Of a stretch of DNA of 64,000 nucleotides, positions 36,399 to 43,592 are shown piece by piece (the first letter of the stretch is position 1; every line of letters starts with the position of its first letter). The translations under genes and the position numbers were made by a program. The DNA comes from CAYXVJ01 sp964558445. GTDB taxonomy: Bacteria; Bacillota; Clostridia; Saccharofermentanales; Fastidiosipilaceae. The stretch is from the NCBI GenBank assembly GCA_964558445.1, contig CAZLEA010000005.1, positions 24,282 to 88,281 on the forward strand, in the 5' to 3' direction. The notes beneath the pieces are model-generated. The model ran no database searches. It was not told the origin of the DNA and was given only the letters and a program-made list of their open reading frames with translations.

Positions 36399-36979
36399 TG
36401 GTCTTGTCCTCCTTTGGCACCACAGGGGTCGCTAGCCATATCCATATCTGTCTCACCAGAGAAGAACAAGACCTCCGTCACCAGATCATCCAGGGACCTG
36501 CGCGTACTGTGGAGCGGACCGGGTTTGGCCCGATCGGACGGATAGCCGATCATCAGCATCGCAACAGGCGCTTCATCGCCGGACAGGGGGAGCAGATCTC
36601 GCAGGGCTTCGGGATCGAAGGAGCCGACCCAACAACTGCCAAGACCCAGGCTCTGTGCTTGCAGCTGCATGTGTGTGCCGACGATGCCGATATCGATCGC
36701 GGCGTTACTAAATCCGTCTCGCCTCCTCCAAGCACGGCTCTCATCCATGGTCAGGACCAAGACAAGCGGCGCGCGGAAGTGACTGTTCGTAACCGGTTTC
36801 AGCACATCAACGAGCCCCTCTCCGCTCAGCTGATAGATATGAAACGCCTGGGCATTGTGCGCCGTCGGGGCGAGCCTCGCAGCCTCAAGAATGCTGTTGA
36901 TATGCTCCGTCGGGACCGCCTTCGATGTGTCGAAATAACGTAGCGAATAACGCTCCTCAATCAATGTTCCGAAATCCAT
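36395..36979 (-). CDS. Nitroreductase-family flavoprotein
   Basis: 194 residues. FMN-binding N-terminus IEERYSLRYFDTSKAVP, LEAARLAPTAHNAQAFHIY and QAQSLGLGSCWVGSFDPEALRDLL are family signatures. GGAGG precedes ATG 36979. First gene of nitroreductase-deoC-pdp; its link to nucleoside salvage is not obvious. A C-terminal stretch with Met/Asp/Cys/Gly (DMDMASDPCGAKGGQDQ) is beyond the normal domain. Confidence 0.9.
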   Translation of the reverse strand: MDFGTLIEERYSLRYFDTSKAVPTEHINSILEAARLAPTAHNAQAFHIYQLSGEGLVDVLKPVTNSHFRAPLVLVLTMDESRAWRRRDGFSNAAIDIGIVGTHMQLQAQSLGLGSCWVGSFDPEALRDLLPLSGDEAPVAMLMIGYPSDRAKPGPLHSTRRSLDDLVTEVLFFSGETDMDMASDPCGAKGGQDQ

Positions 36980-37023
36980 GATCTACCTCCTCGTATTGCC
37001 TCAAGTATACTACAGCATACGAG

Positions 37024-37078
37024 AATTCCCCCACCATGTACCCGCATGTAGGTTTGCGGGAGACATCGCAGGGGAATT
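37024..37078. repeat. Nested inverted repeat between two minus-strand genes
   Basis: AATTCCCC (37024-37031) pairs with GGGGAATT (37071-37078) and encloses CCCGCA (37041-37046) / TGCGGG (37055-37060). There is no U-tract, so it is not a standard terminator. It lies between the Gfo/Idh stop and the nitroreductase start. Confidence 0.45.
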
Positions 37079-37106
37079 ACTAGAGGACTCCGGAGGCAAA
37101 GTTCGG

Positions 37107-38192
37107 TTATACGTCCAGATCGTCGAAGCGAATCATCTCGCCGGTGTCGATCGACATATTACAAGCAAGCGTCAGAGCAACAGAGCGCAGGCCGTCGCGG
37201 TAAGTCGAGCGGATCTTGGATCCGTCTCCGCTGATCAGGGCATCGACGAAGGTACGATCGCAGACTACACCGGCATCAAGCGACTCGCGATACGTGATCG
37301 CAGCGCTATCGTCACCGCGGAAACCGCCATCGGACTTGATGAGGAAGCCGCCCTCATCCTCTTCTGCCTCAGCCTCGACCACCGCTGCTTCGGCCATACC
37401 ATAGACATTGACACGGTCTAGGATCATGACATCGGCGCGGGCACTCTTGGCACTAAACGTGATCTTATTGTCTGCAGCCGCACCGCTCTCGCCGTAACAA
37501 CCCGTCATGATCGATGCAATCGCACCGCTCTTGAACTTGATCACCGCCACCGATGCATCGTCGGTCGCATAGTCACTGCCACCATCGATATAGCCTCTGG
37601 TCGCAAAGGAGAACACCTGATCCGGCTCACCCAGATGATAACGAATCAAGTCGACGTTATGGATCGTCTGCTCGACCATCTGTCCGCCGGACAGTTGCTT
37701 GTCGGGCCACCAGGGTGTCTCGGGGATGCCGCCGATACGAATACAAGTCGCCTGTACGACTTCGTTCTCGGTCAAGAACGGCTGGATCTCATCGACCAGA
37801 GACGAGTAGCGGCACTGGAAGCCGACGGCTGTAATCAGATTCTTGGCCTCCGCGGCATCACGGATCTGCTTGGCAAGCTCGATATCGAGTGCAACCGGCT
37901 TCTCCACAAACATATGGATACCGCGCTCGATCAGGGCGAATTCGATCTCGCCATGCGCATAGGGCGGAACACAGAGGAAGACGCCGTCCGGGCTCTCATG
38001 TTCCAGAAGCTTCGTATAGTGATCGTAGGCGCGGCCGCTGTCGGTCCTGGAGACGAAGTCCTCGGCACGTTCGACAATCACGTCACAGAAGCCGACGAGT
38101 TCAACGTCCGGGAATTCGACGAGGTGGCTCAGGTGATATTCGCCGATGCCGCCACAGCCGATCAGAGCGATCTTGATCTTAGATGAATTCAT
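37107..38192 (-). CDS. Gfo/Idh/MocA-family oxidoreductase
   Basis: 361 residues. Rossmann motif KIALIGCGGIGEYHLSHLVEF, EKPVALDIELAKQI (catalytic-region Lys about residue 96), and GGQMVEQTIHNVDLIRYHLGEPD, typical of inositol or sugar dehydrogenase relatives. AAGGAGATA precedes ATG 38192. It follows the TIM-barrel isomerase gene by 36 bases; such pairs work in catabolism of inositols or modified sugars. Substrate unknown. Confidence 0.92.
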   Translation of the reverse strand: MNSSKIKIALIGCGGIGEYHLSHLVEFPDVELVGFCDVIVERAEDFVSRTDSGRAYDHYTKLLEHESPDGVFLCVPPYAHGEIEFALIERGIHMFVEKPVALDIELAKQIRDAAEAKNLITAVGFQCRYSSLVDEIQPFLTENEVVQATCIRIGGIPETPWWPDKQLSGGQMVEQTIHNVDLIRYHLGEPDQVFSFATRGYIDGGSDYATDDASVAVIKFKSGAIASIMTGCYGESGAAADNKITFSAKSARADVMILDRVNVYGMAEAAVVEAEAEEDEGGFLIKSDGGFRGDDSAAITYRESLDAGVVCDRTFVDALISGDGSKIRSTYRDGLRSVALTLACNMSIDTGEMIRFDDLDV

Positions 38193-38228
38193 ACTTGTAT
38201 CTCCTTAGTCTTGGTATTCATAATCGCA

Positions 38229-39086
38229 TCAGAATCCGAGAATAATATCCAGAGCCTTCGATGTGATCTCATAGAGATAAGAAGGCTTATGCTTCGTGAT
38301 CTCAAGCTCTGCCGTCAGATAATTGTCATAGCCGACCTCACGCAGCCAAGCGATAATCGCCGGCCAATTCGCGCTACCCTCGAGCAGATTGACCCAGGCA
38401 CCACCGGAGAAGATCCCGGCGTTGCGCTTGAAGTCCTTGACATGGATCTTCTTGATTCGATGGGCTAGTATCTCGATCCACGGCTCCGGGCTCGAGAAGG
38501 CCAGCATGTTCCCCACATCAAGGTAGGCACCGACATAGGGCGAATCGACTGCATCGATGAAACTTGCCATGTGGAAGGGTGAGGTAAAGAAGCCGTTCCA
38601 AACGTTCTCCACGCCTACTTGTATACCGGACGCTTCTATCTCGGGTTTCAAGTCACGGTAGAATGCGAGGGCGTTCACTTGTGCTTCGGCGAGGCTTGTC
38701 ACCGTGTCATCGCCAGGCCATGCAGGTTCGCCGATATTCATCCCACCGGGTACGGTCAAGACGGCATCGGCTCCGAGTGCCTGTGCGAGTTCCAGTTGCC
38801 GAAGTAGGATACGACGCTGCTCATCTCTTACCGCCGGATCGTTCGATCCCGTGCCGCCGCCCATGGAGGTGGAGATACCGCAGATCTCGATACCTGCCTC
38901 CTCTGCTGCGAGGCGAATCGCCTGCAATTCTTCGTCGCTTGTCTCCATCGTCAGCGAGTGTACTTGGTGGCCGACTCGATCCAGATTCAGCTCGACGCCA
39001 TCAAACCCGGCAGCGGCCAAGTCCCGAAACATATCAGTGAAATCAACATCGTTCGGTACAGACCATGCGTTTAGTGCCTTCTTCAT
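38229..39086 (-). CDS. Sugar phosphate isomerase/epimerase family protein (TIM barrel)
   Basis: 285 residues. Opens ALNAWSVPNDVDFTDMFRDLAAAGF; AEEAGIEICGISTSMGG, VGVENVWNGFFTSPFHM, GAYLDVGNMLAFSSPE and IHVKDFKRNAGIF carry the Glu/Asp/His metal ligands of the xylose-isomerase-like barrel. AAAGGAG precedes ATG 39086. First gene of a pair with the Gfo/Idh dehydrogenase, divergent from the AraC regulator, which is the likely controller. Confidence 0.88.
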   Translation of the reverse strand: MKKALNAWSVPNDVDFTDMFRDLAAAGFDGVELNLDRVGHQVHSLTMETSDEELQAIRLAAEEAGIEICGISTSMGGGTGSNDPAVRDEQRRILLRQLELAQALGADAVLTVPGGMNIGEPAWPGDDTVTSLAEAQVNALAFYRDLKPEIEASGIQVGVENVWNGFFTSPFHMASFIDAVDSPYVGAYLDVGNMLAFSSPEPWIEILAHRIKKIHVKDFKRNAGIFSGGAWVNLLEGSANWPAIIAWLREVGYDNYLTAELEITKHKPSYLYEITSKALDIILGF

Positions 39087-39204
39087 AGGTACGCTCCTTT
39101 TCGTTTGTTAATTCCAGTCTAGCGAAGCCGACATGGCCGTACCATACACGAATGATGTAGATACATGGACTAAACGCTTGCTTCTATGCTTGCCTTTGAT
39201 TATG

Positions 39205-39304
39205 NNNNNNNNNNNNNNNNNNNNNNNNNNNNNNNNNNNNNNNNNNNNNNNNNNNNNNNNNNNNNNNNNNNNNNNNNNNNNNNNNNNNNNNNNNNNNNNN
39301 NNNN
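39205..39304. other. Scaffold gap (100 N) before the AraC gene
   Basis: Exactly 100 N. The flanks share no overlap. It removes the start of the AraC regulator and part of its promoter. Confidence 0.99.
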
Positions 39305-40021
39305 CGCCTGGATTACGGGGATCATATGGGCGGATACGATGCGGCAGAGCGTCTGCGAAGTGACGGTACGGATCGCCTTATCATGGAGGCGGGTGACCTC
39401 GTCCTCATCCCGCCCAATCATCCCTATGTCTACGAGAGTCTGACGGACGATACCCTCTACTACTGGCTGCACTTCAGCGGTTCACATGCGGATGCTCTGG
39501 CCTCTGTGTTCGATCAAGATACCAAAATCAAGAGCCCCGGTCTGCACGAGGGCAGCGAGGCTCTGTTCATGGATTTATTCAAGCAATTCATCGTCCGTGA
39601 CGATCTGTTCAATCTCGCCTGCCACAGTGTGCTGATGAGGCTGGTGTGGGGCTTGGCCAGACGACTGAGGACTAGACCCCAAGCCATTAGGCGGCGTGCA
39701 ATCCCTCTGACATCACTGCAGTATATACATCGAAACCTGAGTGGACCTATGCAGATCGATGAGCTGGCTGCAATGGAGCATCTGAGTCCGAGTCGCTATC
39801 GGGCGGTGTTTCGCGAGACGATGGGTAGCTCACCGTCGGAGTACATCATCGAGCAGCGGATGCAGCGGGCCTGTGAGCTGATGGAGCACTTCGATATGAG
39901 CATCACGGAGGTGGCTGCTGCGGTAGGTTATAGCGATCCGCTGTACTTCTCCAGATTGTTCAAGAAGAGGCTGGGTGTGAATCCGACGACGTATGCGGGG
40001 GCGAGGGGGAGGAATGGTTAG
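39305..40021 (+). CDS. AraC-family transcriptional regulator, 5' end in gap
   Basis: 239 residues visible; frame is open from the gap edge (RLDYGDHMGGYDAAERLRSDG). N-terminal cupin sensor (MEAGDLVLIPPNHPYVYESL, YYWLHFSG), then a double-HTH AraC domain: MQIDELAAMEHLSPSRYRAVFRE and MSITEVAAAVGYSDPLYFSRLFKKRLGVNP in outline (about the last 100 residues). Only about 30-40 residues should be missing. It faces the isomerase/Gfo operon, probably its target. The CRISPR remnant begins 24 bases after its stop. Confidence 0.9.
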   Translation, partial: RLDYGDHMGGYDAAERLRSDGTDRLIMEAGDLVLIPPNHPYVYESLTDDTLYYWLHFSGSHADALASVFDQDTKIKSPGLHEGSEALFMDLFKQFIVRDDLFNLACHSVLMRLVWGLARRLRTRPQAIRRRAIPLTSLQYIHRNLSGPMQIDELAAMEHLSPSRYRAVFRETMGSSPSEYIIEQRMQRACELMEHFDMSITEVAAAVGYSDPLYFSRLFKKRLGVNPTTYAGARGRNG

Positions 40022-40044
40022 GTGGTTGGGGGGCGGCAGTGTAT

Positions 40045-40821
40045 GATTATCCCCTGCTTACGCAGGGAGCGCGCAATCTCAGGTTGTCATACGCCCCATG
40101 ATTTGGGATCCCCCGCAATATAGGGAAAACAACTCTCATATCTAAACGGGTTGAACCATAGGCGGATCACCCCCGCATCTGCGGGGAGCACGAGAAGCGT
40201 GTAGTTTCAGAGTGAGATCAACCGGGATCACCCCCGCACATGCGGGGAGCACCGTGTTGCTTCGAGCGAATCACACCATCCTTCGGGATTACCCCCGCAT
40301 CCGCGGGGACCACGCCTTGATCCCACCATGGAATCGGGCCTAATCGGGATCACCCCCGCACCCGCGGGGACCACCCTTCCTCTGCCTTAGCCTCTGCCCA
40401 CCAATAAGGATCACCCCCGCACTCGCGGGGACCACAGTGGACGCATACGAAGATTATCTCGTTATCTAGGATCACCCCCGCACCNNNNNNNNNNNNNNNN
40501 NNNNNNNNNNNNNNNNNNNNNNNNNNNNNNNNNNNNNNNNNNNNNNNNNNNNNNNNNNNNNNNNNNNNNNNNNNNNNNNNNNNNGGATCACCCCCGCACC
40601 TGCGGGGACCACCTGGACGTCCGGTATCAATCGGTCTCGTATCTCGGATCACCCCCGCACCTGCGGGGACCACGGTTCCCCCGCGTTTGCGGGGATCACT
40701 TTTTCTCGTCTGCAGGCTTAACCGCCACAACCGGATCACCCCCGCGTTTGCGGGGATCATTCGCAACCAGGTTCGGTAATACTCACAGTCGGAGGATCAC
40801 CCCCGCGCTTGCGGGGATTAT
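40045..40821 (-). CRISPR. Type I-E-like CRISPR array, orphan in this window, with graded repeat variants
   Basis: Full 28-base repeats start at 40164, 40225, 40286, 40347, 40408, 40469 (cut by gap), 40585, 40646, 40733 and 40794, mostly at a 61-base period (33-base spacers). Each has GGATCAC, a CCCCGC/GCGGGG stem with a variable four-base loop, and a variable GAxCAC-type end. Read on the minus strand, the form (GTGxTCCCCGC...GCGGGGGTGATCC) is that of type I-E repeats processed by Cas6e. Two decayed repeats lie at 40045-40072 and 40106-40130. A repeat at about 40672-40699 directly abuts the one at 40646 with no spacer. The AT-rich flank on the right suggests the leader there, hence minus-strand transcription. 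No cas gene is within view. Confidence 0.95.
40485..40584. other. Scaffold gap (100 N) inside the CRISPR array
   Basis: The left contig ends and the right contig begins within the same repeat sequence (at least 16 shared bases), so assembly broke on the repeat. The number of missing spacers is unknown. Confidence 0.97.
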
Positions 40822-40981
40822 ACATCTTACTATGCTCTTTATATCAGATTATCGGCTCTGACCGAGGACTATATATAGATGACAATATTATGCTTGATCC
40901 CAAATTTCAGTCTCACATAATTATATCATACTTAGTAATCTAGTATGCATAAAATGAATTATCGAGCGCCCCTCATCTTTT
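40822..40981 (-). promoter_or_regulatory. Probable CRISPR leader
   Basis: About 160 bases of AT-rich, non-coding DNA directly abutting the least decayed array end. No convincing -35/-10 pair; a TATAAT on the minus strand (40817-40822) overlaps the first repeat. Confidence 0.5.
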
Positions 40982-41050
40982 CTAATCCGTATCCGCCGCA
41001 ACCTTAAAAATCGCCCAAAAGAACGCCCAAACCACTATAATAACCGACAT
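40982..41050 (-). CDS. 22-residue hydrophobic microprotein
   Basis: ATG 41050 to TAG 40982. A perfect AGGAGGG (41058-41064) lies exactly seven bases upstream, among the best ribosome binding sites in the window. The peptide begins MSVIIVVWAFFWAIFKV and ends in an acidic tail (ADTD), so it is nearly all one short membrane segment with two Trp. It lies between the CRISPR leader and tRNA-Ser. No family recognised; size and shape recall type I toxin peptides and small membrane regulators. No antisense RNA promoter could be confirmed. Confidence 0.6.
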   Translation of the reverse strand: MSVIIVVWAFFWAIFKVAADTD

Positions 41051-41139
41051 TTCTTGTCCCTCCTATTTCTGTGCCACAGAGAACTTCTGCTGCTAACCAC
41101 TGCACTTACATCTTTTCGCTCATACCTGATTCTCGCCTC

Positions 41140-41168
41140 TTGCTTTATTTGTCCGACGTCGCTATAAT
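41140..41168 (+). promoter_or_regulatory. Promoter of tRNA-Ser
   Basis: TTGCTT (41140-41145), 17-base spacer, TATAAT (41163-41168), 28 bases before the mature tRNA 5' end. Confidence 0.85.
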
Positions 41169-41196
41169 AGCTAAGTATTCGCTCGGCGAATCATTC

Positions 41197-41285
41197 GGAG
41201 AAGTACCCAAGAGGCCGAAGGGGACGGTTTGCTAAATCGTTAGGCGTGAAAGCGTGCCGGGGTTCGAATCCCCGCTTCTCCGCCA
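41197..41285 (+). tRNA. tRNA-Ser(GCT)
   Basis: Acceptor stem GGAGAAG/CTTCTCC, anticodon loop TTGCTAA with anticodon GCT (41231-41233), long variable arm (TTAGGCGTGAAAGCGTGCC region) as in all serine tRNAs, T-loop GGTTCGAATCC, and encoded CCA. Reads AGC/AGU codons. Confidence 0.97.
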
Positions 41286-41289
41286 TTAG

Positions 41290-41324
41290 GCGCTGTAACA
41301 ACAATGTTACAGCGCTTTTTGTTT
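41290..41324 (+). terminator. Rho-independent terminator of tRNA-Ser
   Basis: GCGCTGTAAC (41290-41299) and GTTACAGCGC (41306-41315) form a perfect 10-bp stem with a six-base loop, then TTTTTGTTT. Confidence 0.93.
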
Positions 41325-41329
41325 GCCCT

Positions 41330-42004
41330 TTAATCCATAATGATATTCTCAGCTAAGATTGCCGGTATTGCCATCGTGCTTCCCAAAACGGTTTCATACT
41401 CCATGATGCCGTAATAGATTCCATAGATCGTCACCATATCGTCCTCTAGTATGCGGCTCTCACCGGCTGCGGGTGTATACTCTACATACCAAACTTCATC
41501 ATAGTTGTCGTTCTGAGCGATGCGATATGAATTGTGGTCTGAGCCGGATATTACTTGGAGCACTTTGCCTTTGATCTGTACAAGATCCAAAAAATAATCA
41601 TCCGGATCTCTCGCGTAATCCTTATATATACCCTTAGAATAGAATTCCGCCTTCTCCGAGACAGATAGTGTTGGAGTCGGTGTCACAGTTGGTACAGGCG
41701 TCGCTGTTGGCTTAGGTGTTGAGGTTGGTTTCGGTGTTGCTGTAGGCGCGGTTGTCGGAGTCGCCTTAGCTGTCGATGCAGTTGGCTTAGCATTCTCCTG
41801 AGCAATCATAGTACTCTTGCTTGACTCTTCGCTAACTGCCCCTGAGCTACGAGGATCAGCAGATCCGTCATTTGACATCAAAGATCCTATGAGCGCTACC
41901 GCGAGTATAGCGATCGTGATATCCTTCCATCTACCCTTCTTGGTTCTGGGCGGCTTCTGTTCCTGATTTGGTGCCGGATACTGGTTCGGATCATAGTTCT
42001 GCAT
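41330..42004 (-). CDS. Membrane-anchored protein with Pro/Thr linker and C-terminal OB-like domain
   Basis: 224 residues. A hydrophilic N-terminus rich in Pro/Gln (MQNYDPNQYPAPNQEQ), a basic patch, one membrane segment (ITIAILAVALIGSLM), a Ser- then Thr/Pro-rich linker (TPTTAPTATPKPTSTP) and an extracellular domain of about 95 residues (DYFLDLVQIKGKVLQVIS, WYVEY, DDMVTIYGIYYGIMEYET) with the strand pattern of small OB folds seen in similar Bacillota surface proteins. The start at 42004 has GGAGG; longer in-frame extension lacks one. Function unknown. Confidence 0.85.
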   Translation of the reverse strand: MQNYDPNQYPAPNQEQKPPRTKKGRWKDITIAILAVALIGSLMSNDGSADPRSSGAVSEESSKSTMIAQENAKPTASTAKATPTTAPTATPKPTSTPKPTATPVPTVTPTPTLSVSEKAEFYSKGIYKDYARDPDDYFLDLVQIKGKVLQVISGSDHNSYRIAQNDNYDEVWYVEYTPAAGESRILEDDMVTIYGIYYGIMEYETVLGSTMAIPAILAENIIMD

Positions 42005-42206
42005 ACGTATTCCTCCAATCGTCCCTACTTCTATCAATTCCAGTATAGCAAACGACCTATCCAATAAATCGGACTCACCTCTCTCTGCACCACCTAAACT
42101 CACCCATACTCACGCCAAATCACCCTATCGGCGGTCACAGTCCCCTTAATTACCCATAACTATCCGCCAAATAATCACGGTCCCTCCACACTCAGCCACT
42201 AGGCAC

Positions 42207-42240
42207 AAAAAATCGAGGCCAACTCACGTCAACCTCGACT
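42207..42240 (-). terminator. Rho-independent terminator of the GH130 gene
   Basis: Minus strand TCGAGG ... CCTCGA stem followed by six T (42207-42212 as A on plus), 18 bases after the GH130 stop. Confidence 0.85.
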
Positions 42241-42257
42241 CACTCTGTCAGAGCCCA

Positions 42258-43247
42258 CTAGCCCTCGTAACTATGCTCCTTCAACCAATCCAAGATCCCA
42301 TCCACCGTCGCGAACGCGATGCCCGTCACCGTATCCGCGCAGCCATAGTAGACCGCGATACGTCCCGTATCCTGATCTGCCAGCGCCGCACAGGGGAAGG
42401 CCACGTTTGGCACATCGCCCACGCACTCGTAATCCGTCTGTGGAGACAGCAGATAATCCTTGGATCTGCGAATCACCCTCCAGGGCTCGTCAAGATCCAG
42501 GAGCACCGCACCCATCGAGTAGACGAAGCCGTTGCAGCTCGTCAATACGCCGTGATAGATCATCAACCATCCCTCATCCGTTTCGATCGGAATCGGACCC
42601 GCACCGATCTTCGTCGCCTGCCAACCACCCGTCGTACCCATCACATAACGGTGCTTGCCCCAGTACTCCATATCCTTGCTATGACTGAGGAAGATATCAC
42701 CGAACGGCGTATGTCCGTTATCTGACGGACGCGAGAGCATCACGTATTCACCGTTGATCTTGCGCGGGAAGAGCACGCCGTTACGATTAAACGGCAAGAA
42801 GGCGTTCTCCAGCTGATAGAAGGTCTTGAAATCCTCGGTATAGCCAACGCCGATCGTCGGACCGTGGTAGCCGTTACACCAAGTGATGTAGAACTTGCCA
42901 TCGATGTAGACGACACGCGGATCGTAGCGATGCTCGAACGCGAGAATCTCCGGATCATCACCGATGAACTCGATCGGGTCGTTCTCGATCACCCAATTGA
43001 CGCCATCGTCACTCTCACCCTTGTAGATATTCATCTCACGCGCCCGGTTATCACAGCGAAACACACCGTAGAAGCGCCCCTCATGTGCGACCACCGCACT
43101 ATTGAAGATCGAGTTGGATGACGGAATCAAATCGCGAGGAATAATCGGATTCTGATCGAAGCGCCACATCGCCTCGTGCTCCATCCCTGCCGGACGATCC
43201 TGCCAGGGCATATTCGGAATACTGATACCATTCACAATCTTAGCCAT
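42258..43247 (-). CDS. GH130 beta-mannoside phosphorylase family protein
   Basis: 329 residues. Five-bladed propeller phosphorylase family acting on beta-mannosides with phosphate, releasing alpha-mannose-1-phosphate. EHRYDPRVVYIDGKFYITWCNGYHG has the conserved Asp near the active site; NRNGVLFPRKINGEYVMLSRPSD, KIGAGPIPIETDEGWLMIYHGV and YSMGAVLLDLDEPWRVI are family signatures. Start ATG 43247 has AAGGAGA; the longer frame to 43310 is rejected. Likely role: use of mannan or N-glycan oligosaccharides. Subgroup (mannosylglucose versus mannobiose phosphorylase) cannot be set here. Confidence 0.92.
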   Translation of the reverse strand: MAKIVNGISIPNMPWQDRPAGMEHEAMWRFDQNPIIPRDLIPSSNSIFNSAVVAHEGRFYGVFRCDNRAREMNIYKGESDDGVNWVIENDPIEFIGDDPEILAFEHRYDPRVVYIDGKFYITWCNGYHGPTIGVGYTEDFKTFYQLENAFLPFNRNGVLFPRKINGEYVMLSRPSDNGHTPFGDIFLSHSKDMEYWGKHRYVMGTTGGWQATKIGAGPIPIETDEGWLMIYHGVLTSCNGFVYSMGAVLLDLDEPWRVIRRSKDYLLSPQTDYECVGDVPNVAFPCAALADQDTGRIAVYYGCADTVTGIAFATVDGILDWLKEHSYEG

Positions 43248-43335
43248 AGTTCTCCTTCGACATCTAGTCATACCTCTCCCCTGTGGGGCACAACCACTGT
43301 TCTGACGCAAATTATCAATCCAAATAGATTAATAA

Positions 43336-43388
43336 TTTACTTAATTTAACCTCACTGCAATTATACGTAAGCGAAACAAGCCTGTCAA
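43336..43388 (-). promoter_or_regulatory. Consensus promoter of the GH130 gene with candidate operator half-site
   Basis: Minus strand TTGACA (43383-43388), 17-base spacer, TATAAT (43360-43365): a perfect sigma-A promoter. Just downstream AAGTAAA (43336-43342) repeats the half-site of the neighbouring LacI operator. The rest of the 345-base spacer to the LacI gene holds only its terminator hairpin. Confidence 0.75.
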
Positions 43389-43481
43389 TAGATCTATTTC
43401 TCTCCTTAGAACATCACAACGCAGCACAAATTAGACAGATACTTAGATCAAACATCGTGATCTTCTTAATTTTGGCCAAGC

Positions 43482-43506
43482 AAAAGCCGGAAGCTCCCTC
43501 CCGGCC
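43482..43506 (-). terminator. Terminator hairpin after the lacI-type gene
   Basis: Minus strand GCCGG ... CCGGC followed by TTTTGCTT, about 90 bases after the regulator stop. Confidence 0.6.
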
Positions 43507-43592
43507 CACCTAGTTAAATTCGCTTAAATTATGATCTCAGATAATAAGGCAATAGATTTGCGCAACACAGATCCTACACACAACGCGCAGTA

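Noticed and set aside
37041..37060. CCCGCA/TGCGGG hairpin as a stray CRISPR repeat
   Set aside because: Only the stem looks alike; the conserved GGATCAC end is missing and there is no second copy at a 61-base period.
40045..40821. Open frames through the CRISPR array as a repetitive protein
   Set aside because: The frames arise from the repeat itself; spacers are unrelated and the 61-base period is not a multiple of three.
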